DNA of 64,000 nt from Erythroxylum novogranatense (taxonomy: Eukaryota > Streptophyta > Magnoliopsida > Malpighiales > Erythroxylaceae): positions 19,926,309-19,990,308 of the forward strand of contig CM057228.1 in the NCBI GenBank assembly GCA_029891385.1, in the 5' to 3' direction. This document shows, in pieces, positions 1-11,105 of the stretch (positions are counted from its first letter, which is position 1; every line of letters begins with the position of its first letter). A program made the translations under genes and the position numbers. The notes beneath the pieces are model-generated. The model saw only the letters and a program-made list of their open reading frames with translations, was not told the DNA's origin and searched no databases.

Positions 1-290
1 TACAATTTGAAATGCTTTGGGGTTACTAAAATAGTTTCATAGCAACTATGCATATTTTATTATAAGGGTAATTTTGAAAAAAAATTACAAATTATTCCAT
101 TCCATTCATTTTTAGTATCACTTCCAAACAATGGTCAAAGGAGTCCCTCTCTTATTTTATTTAAACTTCCAAACAATGGAGTGACTCATTTCATTCCATT
201 TCATTCCACTCCATTCCATTTCGTTCCATTAATTGACATTCCATTCCATTCCATCCTAAACTTTCAAACATACCCTAAAATTACAAGCTA
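1..290. repeat. Probable end of a non-autonomous DNA element (CATTCC-rich)
   Basis: The stretch is dominated by degenerate CATTCCATTCC pentamer runs (about 95-260) and closes with a CTTTCAAACATACCCTAAA-like end. The same CATTCC-rich subterminal sequence, including a TTCCATTAATT block, lies just inside the right end of the Harbinger-like element at 31984-33216. I infer the right end of a related element whose left part is outside the window. No coding potential is visible and the target duplication cannot be tested. Confidence 0.35.
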
Positions 291-596
291 ATTATAAAAA
301 TAGTTAATAAGAGAGGATTTTAATGGATATGAATAATAAAAAATAAATTAAAAATAAATGAAATGAACAGTTAATAGAATCGAAAATATAATAATTTTTA
401 AATAGATAAATCTATCATCAATGATTACATAAGTACTTCTCCTGATATAAACCTTGATTTCATGATTTCATTAATTTAGGATGCATATATTATCTGAACT
501 AATAGAAGTTTCTAGATTTTGAAATTATGCTCTCTCAAACTACAACAATCTATTCTTCCAATTGGTTAACTCATATCTCGACCAAACTAGCTCATC
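291..596. other. AT-rich non-coding sequence
   Basis: AT-rich DNA with no convincing ORF, RNA gene or repeat. It is the left flank of the LINE fragment whose poly(A) tail, seen as poly(T), begins at 597. Confidence 0.5.
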
Positions 597-649
597 TTTT
601 TTTTTTTTGTGACAAAGGAAAACAACACCTAGATTAATTGATTGGTCTA

Positions 650-1800
650 GAATACAAGTGGCCAATCGCATTGCTGCCAATTAGCTCTTGTACGTCGAAA
701 GGAGGCGCCTGGAGGACACGGAGGCCTGGGGGAAGGAGGCTTGCAAGGGTCGCCAAACGGTCCGCGCACTGGTTCCCCTCTCGAACAACATGCTACAGCT
801 GAATTTCCCAAGACCGCTGTAAAAGCTCCCGGATACCTGCCACAAAAAGGAAGCCTCAGTTAGCCTACAGTGTGGGTCAGAGAGGATATTAATAACCTCG
901 AGGAGGTCCACCTCGGCGACCACCCTACGATACCCCAGGTCCCAAGCCAGAGAGAGGTCAGAGAACACACCTCAAAGCTCTGCCAAGAAAGGCGAAGCTC
1001 AACCGATGTTTTGTTGAAATCCCCCGCACCAGTTCCCGTGGCAATCTCGAATCAAACCGCCCACAAGGGCCATAAAGGCGCCGAGCTTAATCGCCCTGTC
1101 TTTATTAACTTTAACCCAGCCCTATGGGGGTTTAGTCCAGCCCACCAGGGAGCCCACCGGGACCCCTGGAGTCGGAAAAACCTTGTGCTTCAACACCTGA
1201 GCATGCACAATCCAGTCAACATAAGCAAAAGTGAGCTAGACCCCCTCCGCGGGCCAAAGAAAACCAGGCTCAAACAGACTACGATTGCTCCACTACCATA
1301 GATGTCAGCAAGCGACTCCAAAAATGGTGGCCTACCCAATGCCCCGAACCTGAATGGACTGGGTGAGGTTAAACTATAACCACATCTCCTCAACGTGTGA
1401 GAAGAACGCTGAGCCGACCACCTCACAAGGAAATTGTCGCCAGAACGCCTTTACCCGTGGACAATCACTCATCACATGAATGGTAGTCTCATCCTGACCA
1501 TAGATAGGACAACGTGGATCCCAAGCGATATGATGCGCCACCTGCTGGTGATTCGTAAGAAGGCGGCGTTTGGCCACCAACCAAAGAAATGATCTAATCC
1601 ATTGCAGGCCAACCCAGTTCTAGATAACCACCCACAACCGAGAATGGATATCCCTAGGGCGCCCCTCTATAAGATCATACGCCGACTCCACCGTGAAACG
1701 CCCATGGGGGTGGGAGCCCACTGCAGTTGGTCCTCCCCAGTACCCACTGTGGTGGGGCCTAACTGCGCCAAGGCCAAACAAACAGTAGACGAGAGGTATC
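650..1800 (-). pseudogene. LINE zf-RVT and RNase H region (broken)
   Basis: The segment 1374-1580 encodes RLLTNHQQVAHHI followed by a C...C..H-type zinc-knuckle-like stretch (zf-RVT family, typical after plant LINE RTs). Positions 1020-1190 hold a degraded RNase H start (a WVKVN-like block), and 681-968 the RNase H end with GYRRVVAEVDLLEVINIL. RNase H in LINEs removes the RNA strand after target-primed synthesis and is found in some plant L1 lineages. The parts lie in different frames, so this is a pseudogene. The counterpart in the second LINE (22977-23667) is better preserved. Confidence 0.75.
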
Positions 1801-1801
1801 G

Positions 1802-3000
1802 TTAAAACTCCGGCCACCGCCAAGCACCCCTATCATCCAGGAGAGACGCAACCGTATCAAACTGACGGTGGTCAGGGACCAGAAAGGTGGCAAACTGAAT
1901 AAGGGGGCCCCATCCGTCGAGCCAGTTGTCCAACCAGAAGAGAATGCGTTGCCCATCTCCTCGGGCCCACGAAAGGCCCTGCCGAACTACATACCAAGAC
2001 GCCGAGATCCCCCTCCAGATAATCGAGGCCTCAAGTTGGGAAAGCTGGAAAGGCACTATGGTGGGTGCAAGGCGATATTTCTCTCGGAGGACCCGAACCC
2101 ACAGGGCGGTGAGCTTCGTGAGGAGCTCCCAACCAAACTTGGCCAGCAACGCGTCATTAGTAGAACGAATCTTCTTAAGCCCCAGGCCCCCTTCGGCCTT
2201 AGGCTTACAAACCGCATCCTAGTTGACAAGTGGAACTTTCCGGCCCTCAGCGGTAGACCCCCAGATAAAGTCCCGTCGAAGCTTTTCCAAGTCGTCGCAC
2301 AACTGACGTGGAAGTCATGCAGTCTGCATCGTAAAGATGGGCAACGCCGAGAGGATCGTTTGGGTTAAAGTAACCCGACCGGCCAGAGACAACATCTTGG
2401 AACGCCAGCCCGCTAGTCGTGATTGGGCCATATCGAGAATATGCCGGTACGTACGTCTGGTTGTCCGCTCATGGATCAGCGGAACTCCGAGATAACGGCC
2501 CAAATTAGACGTAGTGGTGACCTGAAGCTCGTGGCTAAGACACCTCGCAGTATCATGGGGGACATTTCTCGAAAAGAAAATCCGCGTCTTGGTAAAACTC
2601 ACTTTCTGGCCCGACGCCGAACATAAAAGTTCGAGACAACTAGCTATTACTTGTGCTTGCATATCAGTAGCTTCTGCGAACAATACAAGGTCATCCGCAA
2701 AGAACAGGTGTGAGAGGGGGGGTGACTTAACCTAATCGGTTTCCACGGCCCGCTATTGACCTCATGTGAAATGAGGTGCCCAAGATGTTCCATACAAAGA
2801 ACAAACAGGAAAGGGGAGATCGGGTCGCCTTGTCGGATCCCGCGCATTGGTCGGAATGGCGGAAGAACCTCCCCCTGTTGGGCCACCTGGAAAGAAGTAT
2901 TCGTGACACACTGCATGATGACCCAGATTAAAAGCATAGGTAACCCGACCTCTACTGTAGCACCCCACTCCCGCACGAACCGAACTCGACATCGACTGTG
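1802..3000 (-). pseudogene. LINE reverse transcriptase, C-terminal half (broken)
   Basis: In transcript order from about 3000 down, the conceptual protein shows RGIRQGDPISPFLFVLC (RT block 4, about 2790-2860), then the catalytic FADDL block near 2680-2702, then NLGRYLGVPLIHERT and LAGWRSKMLSLAGR (about 2380-2500), followed by the linker that leads to zf-RVT. The RGIRQGD and FADD blocks lie in different frames, so there is a frameshift near 2700-2710. Non-LTR RTs copy their mRNA at the nicked target; this copy cannot encode the enzyme. The 5' part of the RT and the endonuclease are absent. Confidence 0.8.
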
Positions 3001-5778
3001 ATATCCAGGTCCTTGCCCCGCGAGGGTGGCGTGCTACATCACTCAGTATAAAACATTCATTAATGCGACATAAACAGTAAGAAACTTGAGCCCATGTTCT
3101 ATTGGACCCCGAATCTTTTTGGTAAGCTAGGATTAGTAAATAAGGATTTTTGAATGATTATTCATGATTAAAGAAGTTAAGAATTCTTAAAATTGAAATG
3201 AAATGGAAGATATGGTTTAAATACGAGATGGATTAATGTGGAATTAATTGACATGTTAATATGCTTAAGGTAAAGTGTCATGAAATTAGGTGGCATGATT
3301 TAATGGGATTTAATGATTGTATTTTGTGGACTTAATTAGCATGTTAAGGAAATTTAATTAACATGTTGATTAGACTAAGACAATATGACATGGATTAAGT
3401 GTATTAAGGTGTTATGCGGAGTTATAAATGTATTAAGGGTTAAATGGGCCTTGGACTCAAGTTGGGCCTACGTGGTGATATAAAAGAAGAGAATTAAAGA
3501 GAGTAATGAGTTAGGTGGCATGAATTAATACAATTAAATGTGTTAGTTGAATTTAAGAGTTTAGAGTTTAATTGGGCCTAAGAGAATAATGGGCCTAAAT
3601 TTAATGAAAAGAAGAAGAAATGGTTTGGACTTAAGTGATTTAGTAGGATGAGAAGAAAGAAGGAAGAATAAATTGGGCTTTGGGTCCAAATGAAATGAAT
3701 AAAGAAGAGATGATATAAATGAAATGGGCTTAAGTTGTAGTATAAGAGGAAAATAAGAAGAAAAGGAATTAAGGAAATGAAGAAGGAAGGAATTGGGCTT
3801 AAGTGAAGATGGGCTTAAGTTGTAGTAGGAAAATAAGAAGGAAGGAATTAAATGAAGTAGGCTTGGGCTTGAGAAATTAGTGGGCTTAAGTAAGTGTAAA
3901 GAAGAAATAAGAAGAAGAGGAGAAGAGTGGATGGGCTTAGTGGCAAATGGGCTTAAGTAATGTTGTGAAGGAGAATAAAAGAGAGGAATAAGTGAATTGG
4001 TGTAGGAAAGAAGAGAGAGAACGAAAATTGTGAGGAGAGAGGAGGAGGTTTCGTGGAAATGGAGAAAGAAGGAGGAAGAAGAAAAGCTTGAGCTAGGGTT
4101 GGATTTTCCAAGAGATCAAGAGGAAATTTGAAGAAAGTTCAAGAGTTAAAAGTGAAGAGGAAGAGTCAAGCTACAATCTAAGCCAAGGAACTTATTATTT
4201 GAGCAAGGATTTAAGGTAAGCCTTATGTTTAAGTATGAAATTTTAGTTGGGTTATGGTTGAGAAGGACTAAGAATGTAATGGGTATTGTGATTCCAAGAT
4301 AAATTTCATGATTTGTTTTCTTAGGATTGTTGCATTTTGGATGTCTTTTAATTTGAGAATTTGTGTTGAATTTGAGGAAAATGGTGAGAGGGAAGAGGAA
4401 TGGAATGCAATGGAAGGTCATTGGAGCAAGGTTTTCAAGCAAGGAATTATAAGGTAGGTTTTATGTTTATAGTTAAATAATGGGCCATTGACAAAATTTT
4501 CAAAGAAATTAAGAATATAAAAATGTTTTCAAAATTCATTGTTTTTAAATGCCTTGAGAAATTGCTATCATTGATGTATAATGGTATGAATGATTTGAAA
4601 ATGTTATGTGAATTGGATGATTGATGACTTGAGATGTGAATATGGATGTATGTGAGTTTGCTTGAGGAATGATGATGCATTGCATATGAAATGCTTTATG
4701 ATCATGGAATGATTTATGAAAATTTGCATAATTTATGCAAGATAAGATTTTCCAAGATTTTTGCCTTTGGGCAATCAAGTTTCAAGACATGATTATATGT
4801 TATGTGGGTTAGGTTAAGTCCACCCAAGAAACGTCTCGTGCATGATGACCATGAAAAGCCTTCGCTTACTGCCCTGATCGTGGCATAGGATGATCCAATA
4901 TTTGAGTCCTCAAGATTTGCCCATATAAGCTCATTAATGAGATTATATGGTTGCCAAGAATTGTGGACTTGCCAAACCATTATGATGTGTTAGGTGATAT
5001 GTGATATATGATGTGAATTATGACATGTTGAATTGCATTCATGATTTCATGAAAGTTTGAAAAATGAATGATTTGTGATTTCAAGAAAATGACAAGAGCT
5101 CTTAGTTTATGATTTTATGAACTTTGGAAAAATGAATGATTTGTGATTTCAAGAAAGGGACAAGAGTTTTGAAGAAAACAATGTTTTATGATTCAAAGGA
5201 GATTTATATGGAAATGGACTTCTAAAACTGTTTTGTTCATTATTTGGTTATAAGCATAGAACCTATTGGGCTCCCCAAGCTCACCCCCCTTATTTTTCTC
5301 AATTTTTAGGTTTTTAACAAGAAATCAAGTAGAAGTGGATCAAGACAGCTTGTGCTTGTTTTATTGTGTATTTGAAGTTTGGTTATGTAAATGTATAGTT
5401 GTAATTCATATGAGGAATTGAATAAGGTGAATGAGATATTGTTATGGGTATTGGAATTTGGCTAGGAAATGCCAATGAAATTGTAAAACCCTTATGTATG
5501 ATGATTAATGCAATATGGATTTGAGTATGGTTGTGAATGTAAAATAGCATATAAACGAATATGGAGCAATGATTGAAAGTTAGCATGATGCCTAAGTCTT
5601 GTTTATGATGATAGCTTTGATGATTGCGTAGAAATTTAGGGTTGATGGATATATCAATCAAGAAATGGTTGTATGATAAAATAATTTTGATGTTTGGAGT
5701 TGCCATGAAGTATTTTAGTAGTGGAGTGAGTGAATCTTGCAAAGATTAAGTGAAATAAACCCCATAGGACAAGATGAT
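3001..5778 (+). repeat. LTR-like non-coding sequence, plus orientation (A)
   Basis: No coding sequence is visible. The segment starts where the LINE ends and has the layout of a long plant gypsy LTR: a purine-rich leader with many AAGAAG and GGGCTTAAG motifs (3480-4100), AAGG/TAAG junctions near 4215 and 4450, a region of diverged words near 4800-4980, and a CTCACCCCC...TTTTTAGG motif at about 5280-5312, of the sort that precedes LTR 3' parts in several plant lineages. The boundaries are not resolved; TG-type starts at 2997 or 2999 are possible. The LTR assignment is inference from layout, not homology. Confidence 0.4.
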
Positions 5779-6115
5779 AAAGTATTTCAGTCGACTATTA
5801 AGTGTTCCAGTCGACTATAAAGTATTTCCAGTCGACTATAAAGTGTTTAAGTCGACTATTCGGAGAGCGGAGCTTATTTTTTTGTAAGTTCCAGTCGACT
5901 ATAAAGTGTTCCAGTCGACTATAAATGGTCCCAGTCGACTATAAAGTGTTTCAATGACTATTCGAGAGCGGAGATTATTTTCAGAAGTTCCAATCGACTA
6001 CAAATGTTTCCAGTCGACTATAAAGGGTTCCAGTCGACTATAAAGTGTTCCAGTCGACTATAATCAGCAAAAATACCTATCCCAGTCGACTAGCACTTAT
6101 CCCAGTCGACTAGCA
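5779..6115. repeat. 20-bp-phased tandem array of the palindrome AGTCGACT
   Basis: The palindromic octamer AGTCGACT occurs exactly at 5789, 5809, 5830, 5850, 5893, 5913, 5933, 6012, 6032, 6052, 6084 and 6104, with degenerate copies near 5953 and 5992. The spacing is 20-21 bp inside blocks, each unit reading roughly CCAGTCGACTATAAAGTGTT. Two spacers near 5858 and 5961 carry a shared GGAGAGCGGAG-like insert, which suggests a higher-order unit of about 100 bp. Non-coding. Confidence 0.9.
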
Positions 6116-6869
6116 CCTTTTTGTCTGGATAAATCGGGTTATCCATCAGCATACCTTGAGTTACGGAAAAAAAATGGCATTTTGGACATTGTTAGAGGCC
6201 GAATTTGGTTTTGTGGTCTTCATGAGAGTTGTATATCAAGATGTCTATTTTCAAATGGTAAAAGAACGAACATGATCCGACCTATAGATTAAAAGTTATG
6301 GCAATCGCTCCAGAAGAGTTTCAATTGGATTTTTGAAGTGAGCATGGTCCATTGTTTTGGGCATAAATCCCTCATACGACCCCCAATTGAGGTGAGGCTT
6401 GAACCGTTGGATTTATAAGACATATATCTTCCTTGATACAAAAATTGGGATTATTTGGAGTTAAATTGAGAAAGTTTGCAGCAAAGTAAGTTAAAGGCCG
6501 ATTAAGAGAGCATGTTTCCGGTATGAACTCTTTTAGGTTTTTTGGAGTGTATCTTGAGTTATATAACTCCGATTGAAGCAATTCTTGTCTTAAATTAAAC
6601 AAGAGTCATAAGGCTATGATTTACAAGAGAATTTCAAATGAATTTAAGATTTTAAGTTTTTTCAAATTCGTGAACGCAGAAAGCGTAAATAAGTTCAAGT
6701 ATGATGATTAGGTATATGGGCACACTACGGAACTCTGGTAAGTAAATGTTGGGAGTGTTTTGAACATGAGAATGAATTCATGATGTCTTTAAGGGTTCAA
6801 GGGATTAAGAATGAAAAAAAAAATTTAACCCTTCAAAGTAATACGCACGCTCAGGTTTCACAATCTTAA
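6116..6869 (+). repeat. Continuation of LTR-like non-coding sequence (A)
   Basis: Non-coding, with several GAGTTAT/AAGTTATGG words and short variations on 'sensitive to change' spacers typical of slowly eroding internal repeats (for example around 6155, 6290 and 6550). Similar GAGTTAT-type words recur, on the opposite strand, in 8880-9650 and, on the same strand, in 25430-26050, suggesting related element families. A poly(A) run sits near 6815. No gene is seen. Confidence 0.35.
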
Positions 6870-7594
6870 GCAAGAGAGTTGGGTTCCGATAACGGGATCC
6901 AACAGTCGGGATCCGATCTCCGGGTCGAGTTTCGACATGTTCACCATTAATCATTTCAGTTATTACAGTCATCAAATAATAATTTTACAATCAGTTAATG
7001 TAAAACAATAGAACCACAATGGCTCATTATAAATACAAAGCATTATTGCACAATGATTGCGGAATACTATCCGATAAGACACTAATGCAGACACGAACTG
7101 ATCCCGACCTGTATCCTTCACTTTTTACAAGAAACATACTCCCGTGTCAAACGGGGTATTCTTCAAGACCTAAAAAATAGATGCAAATTTTGGGTGAGTT
7201 TTGCGAACTCAGTGAGTGACCATCATCGATGGTTCACCCAATCACATAACATATAACACATACTTTCATTTCCATTAAGCCACATTTCATATTCCCTATC
7301 ACACCTCACATTCACATACAGTTTCATATTTTCATTATGTCGATACAATGCCATATTCAATATAATCAAATCAATCATTCAATCAAATTTATCATTTCCA
7401 TTCAACACAATGTCACATTCCCATTCAATACAGTGTTGCAGTCCCATTCAATACAATTAATTTAACCATTCTCATTCCGTAAAATCAAATCAATCATGTT
7501 ATGCATATGTGCATGAGACCCACTTTCCATTTAACTATTTTGTTGTGACCGAGTGCCTAAACTGTCCCGTACCCATGGATATCAGGCTCATTGA

Positions 7595-7750
7595 AACTGT
7601 CCCATATAGGGCTCATTGTGAACTGTCCCATAAAGGGCTCATTGTAAACTGTCCCATAAAGGGCTCATTGTGAACTGTCCCATAAAGGGCTCATTGTGAA
7701 CTGTCCCATAAAGGGCTCATTGTAAACTGTCCCATAAAGGGCTCATTGTC
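7595..7750. repeat. Exact 26-bp tandem repeat, six copies
   Basis: Six copies of a 26-bp unit (core ACTGTCCCATAAAGGGCTCA) start at 7595, 7621, 7647, 7673, 7699 and 7725. The first has TATA in place of TAAA. A half-related word lies just upstream at about 7560-7590. The near-identity of the copies implies recent expansion or gene-conversion-like homogenisation inside otherwise old sequence. Confidence 0.92.
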
Positions 7751-8614
7751 GTTGAGCTCGAGGCTCAATCGATGTCGAGCACGAAGCTCTTTACTCATTG
7801 TTGACTACTCGTCACAACTCTCATTATCTTTCATGTATTCATGCAGTGGAATGTCTTATGCATATTTGCATGCGCTCAGTCAATCATAGTTATTATCATC
7901 GGACCGTAGTCCGGCATTCGACATCAATTAAGAAGTCACATTTCATTTATGTGCAATTATGCATGCAAGACATTTTAACAATCTCAATATATACACTTAG
8001 GTCATCCCATTCACATTCAAGGAGCACTTCAATAACGCAATTCTAAATACATAATCAATCACCGGATCTCCTGTCCGGAACCCATATTTAATTACAATCA
8101 ATAAAATAAATCAATACTCATTCAACATATAACAAAAGCAAATAACCAATAAATAAGACCATCTAGGTCTACTCACAGTACGCTCCAGATTTGCATTGGT
8201 TTCCTCTGAGAATGCCTGAATGCGGACATTTATCCTGCACTACCAATTTATGCCACATGCACACATTAATCACTCTGCATAAGAATTCCCATTTATGCAC
8301 AATTATAGAATAAGGACAATGCATGTTCATGATATTCTCGGTCCTAATCCTATTTTTTTATCAGAAAAATCCATTTCAAAATAAGAAATCCAATGGCGCT
8401 GACGGCGCTCATTTTGGACCTCTATAGGTCCCCAAGTAAATAAAACAGTGATGAAATACCCATTTCTCGAACACCAGTCAATCTCTCGTCCAAAAAAAAT
8501 CCCAATTTCCCATGAAATGAAATTCAATGCCTCACGAATCCGATGTCTCAAGAATCAGGTCAATCGGACGTCAGACGGACCAGTTATGAGCAAAATAATG
8601 GAAAAGGTCAGTAC

Positions 8615-8697
8615 AAGTCGACTTATTTGATAATACAAGTCGACTTACTCTCTTTGTGCATGCATAAGTCGACTTATTGAAGATACAAGTCGACTTA
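8615..8697. repeat. Four spaced copies of AAGTCGACTTA
   Basis: AAGTCGACTTA occurs at 8615, 8637, 8666 and 8687 (spacing 22, 29 and 21 bp), each containing the same AGTCGACT palindrome seen in the array at 5779-6115 but with different flanking bases. Non-coding context inside the minus-oriented LTR-like segment. Confidence 0.85.
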
Positions 8698-10839
8698 TCT
8701 TGCTCCCATGACAGATCTGGAGAACTTTCTCCAGCATGCCAAACAGTGCAACAGATTATAAAATCTGTAACTTTCAAATCCTTAGTCTAAAAATTACACA
8801 ATAATTATGCTCAGAAATATCCCAATGTTATCAACAACTTTCATGAACAACCCAAAATCAAATTCAATTGTTAACTGGTCAAATAATTCAATCAATGATG
8901 TTGCCCCAGAAATCACCAAATCTGGACAGTAATGTTCTATCAAGCATAACTCCCTGTACACAAGTCAAAAAAATCACTACCTTATATCATTGGAAAGATA
9001 AAACCACATACTTCAAGTTTCATGAAGAGCTTAAGAGCCAATTCCATCTGTAACCAATTCAAAACTCTTATACAAGTTTCTGCCATGATTAGCAGTTAAC
9101 ACCTTTATGCAGGTTCAGGATTTGAAAATTCATAACTCCCTAATATGATCTCCAAAAATTACGTTCTATATACCCTTTTCAAGATAAATGTTTCCTCTAC
9201 AACTCTTCAGAAGATCACTCAAGCTAATTCAATCCACAGAAATCGTTAAAATTGCTACTAATCAGAATATGCACCAAATTCACACTTAGTCTAGGTTTCC
9301 ACAAATGACAGAAAATCAGTCAACACTCCACAATGCATAACTCCCAATATACTGATCTAAAAATTACAAGATCAGTGGCAATGGAAAGCTAACAATGTAG
9401 GCTTCAACTCTCATGAAGACCATGTTCCCTAATTCCATATCAATTAATTTAAAAAAATCAGTAAAATTCTAGGTTCTATGTCTCGGTTATTGTTCACACA
9501 AGTCCCAGCAGCAACTTTCCAAGCCAAATTTCAATCTCTTAGAGTTACAATTAGACAATACCTATTTCACACAAAAATGTATCCAACAAACCACAGTTTC
9601 ATTGGACACAAACCTCACCTCATTTACATAACCACACAATGAGTTATGCTCAAAACAGTACAGTAGGTCAAATATTAATTTTCCAGCTTTACTTCTCTAT
9701 TCACTTCCTTTCATTCCAACACCCTTCCTACATCCATAAGCATCTCAATTGGACACAAAATCAGTCCCTATATCATGCCTACATTCACTAGGAATAACCA
9801 CCATAATTTGGCAGTACTTACCTCTTACATTTCATGCTAGTTTAGTCATCAATATACAATCCAAAATCAAGCTAAAAACACTTCAATCATACAACTTTCA
9901 AGTCATACTTAAACTTAGTCTTAAACCCAACAATTTAAACCATAGGTTTCAAGACCTTCATGCATCATACATCATCATTTAGAATGAACAATAACTTCCA
10001 ATTCATGCATTAAAAACAACCAATTGATTCATTAAAAACATAATGAAAGCTTAAAACCAAACTTACCAAATCAAGCTTTTTCCCCCTTCAATACTACACC
10101 AACTTCTCCACTTTCTCTACTTTCTAATTCTCACTTTTCACCCACAACATTATCATCCACTCAAGGCTTAAGCTTGCAAGTATGAGGGAAGCATTAAATA
10201 GGAGAAGAAAGAGTGAACCAAAGCCAAAGCAAAAGGAAGAACCAAAGAAAGAGGAGATGGGGATTTCGGTTGGCTAAGGGAAAAATGAAGGAAAAAGTCA
10301 TCTTTCATGTGTTTAAATGGGAAGGATCGAGAATCACAATGGGGATGTGTCACCATGACACATGTCCAAATTTTAAAGAAATAAAGACAAAAAATTAAAT
10401 AATAACTTTAATCATTTAATCCTAATATTAAAAATTACATCTTTAATACATTTTCAAAAGGTCCCATGGACAATTCCAAAATATTAAACCCAATATTACA
10501 GTGCCATTGGATAGCAATTTTGGCTACCGAAAATCAACCGGTTCGTCACTTGACGATTTTTCCGGTCCAGGAATTTTCTCCGGAAAATTCCAGAAAAATT
10601 CCTAAAAATCCCTTAAAATATAAAACACACAATAAATTACTCCAATAAATTTTTCAAACACAATTTTGACATTATTCACAATAAAATGTCGTTTAGGCCC
10701 AATACCGGAAAATAATCATGAATGCATGTATAGTTATTTCATGTGCACCTATTTCATTGTTGACCAATACCAATATGCATGACAAATTCTAATTAATCCA
10801 AATCACTCTTATCTTTTGCTAAATTACTATTTTACCCTT

Positions 10840-11086
10840 CCTCCTCAAATTAATTCCTTGGTGGCTTGCGTTTTGGGCTGCTGTTTTTACCCACGTTTTT
10901 CTTGGACTATTGTGGTCTTTTATAATTAAAATCAAGTGCATTTCCTACAAATTAAACAGGACAATTATAAATGCACATTCGAGCGAACCAAGCAATTTTA
11001 CCAAGAACAATATATATAAAATCCCATAATTAATCCAAAAATGAAGAGAAAATGTCATTAATTTTAATGAGAAAATGCATTCAACA
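10840..11086 (-). repeat. Athila 3' LTR remnant (U3 start)
   Basis: The 247 bases match 21059-21304 almost base for base (shared words include ATTAATTCCTTGG and TTTTAATGAGAAAATGCATT), the end being TTCAACA in both copies. On the minus strand this is the first 247 bp of the LTR, starting TGTTGAATGC. The other roughly 2.35 kb of this LTR copy is not found in the window. Upstream sequence from 10839 leftward belongs to the LTR-like segment B. Confidence 0.9.
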
Positions 11087-11105
11087 AAAGCCCCCAAACT
11101 CAAAC
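11087..11105 (-). promoter_or_regulatory. Polypurine tract of the Athila-like element
   Basis: Immediately inside the 3' LTR the plus strand reads AAAGCCCCCAAACTC, i.e. a GAGTTTGGGGGCTTT purine-rich run on the coding strand. In LTR elements the polypurine tract primes plus-strand DNA synthesis, and its exact adjacency to the LTR end at 11086 fits. Confidence 0.75.

Larger units (their letters stand above)
597..3000 (-). mobile_element. 5'-truncated L1-type LINE fragment
   Basis: Read on the minus strand, this holds the 3' part of a plant L1-type LINE: the palm end of reverse transcriptase, the linker with a zinc-knuckle-like zf-RVT segment, an RNase H domain, and a terminal poly(A) (13 T's on the plus strand at 597-609). 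The GC content is higher than in both flanks. The reading frame is broken by several frameshifts and stops, so it is a dead copy. The 5' end is lost near 3000, inside the RT domain, where LTR-like sequence starts. It is the same family as the LINE at 22716-30840: both carry the HERT.RRTY and LSLAGR.TLT blocks after the RT catalytic site. I found no clear target-site duplication. Confidence 0.85.
6870..10839 (-). repeat. LTR-like non-coding sequence, minus orientation (B)
   Basis: Read on the minus strand, this has the layout of a long gypsy LTR: an AAGGGTAAAATAGTAATTT-like start next to the Athila LTR at 10839, a CT-rich leader region around 10080-10260, a stretch with repeated CATAACTCC words (plus strand 8900-9650), a 26-bp tandem array, then an ACTCACTGAGTT...CTCACCC...TTTTTTAGG motif (plus 7170-7240). 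There is no plausible gene among its short ORFs. Its true ends and target duplication could not be established, and it may be interrupted by, or have interrupted, the neighbouring Athila LTR. Confidence 0.45.

Noticed and set aside
870..1301. 143-codon plus-strand ORF
   Set aside because: Opposite strand of the LINE RNase H region; Pro/His/Lys-rich shadow without homology signals.
3001..6869. A large inverted repeat formed by segments A and B
   Set aside because: Layout and a few motifs are mirrored, but base-by-base similarity between the two is not evident by eye.
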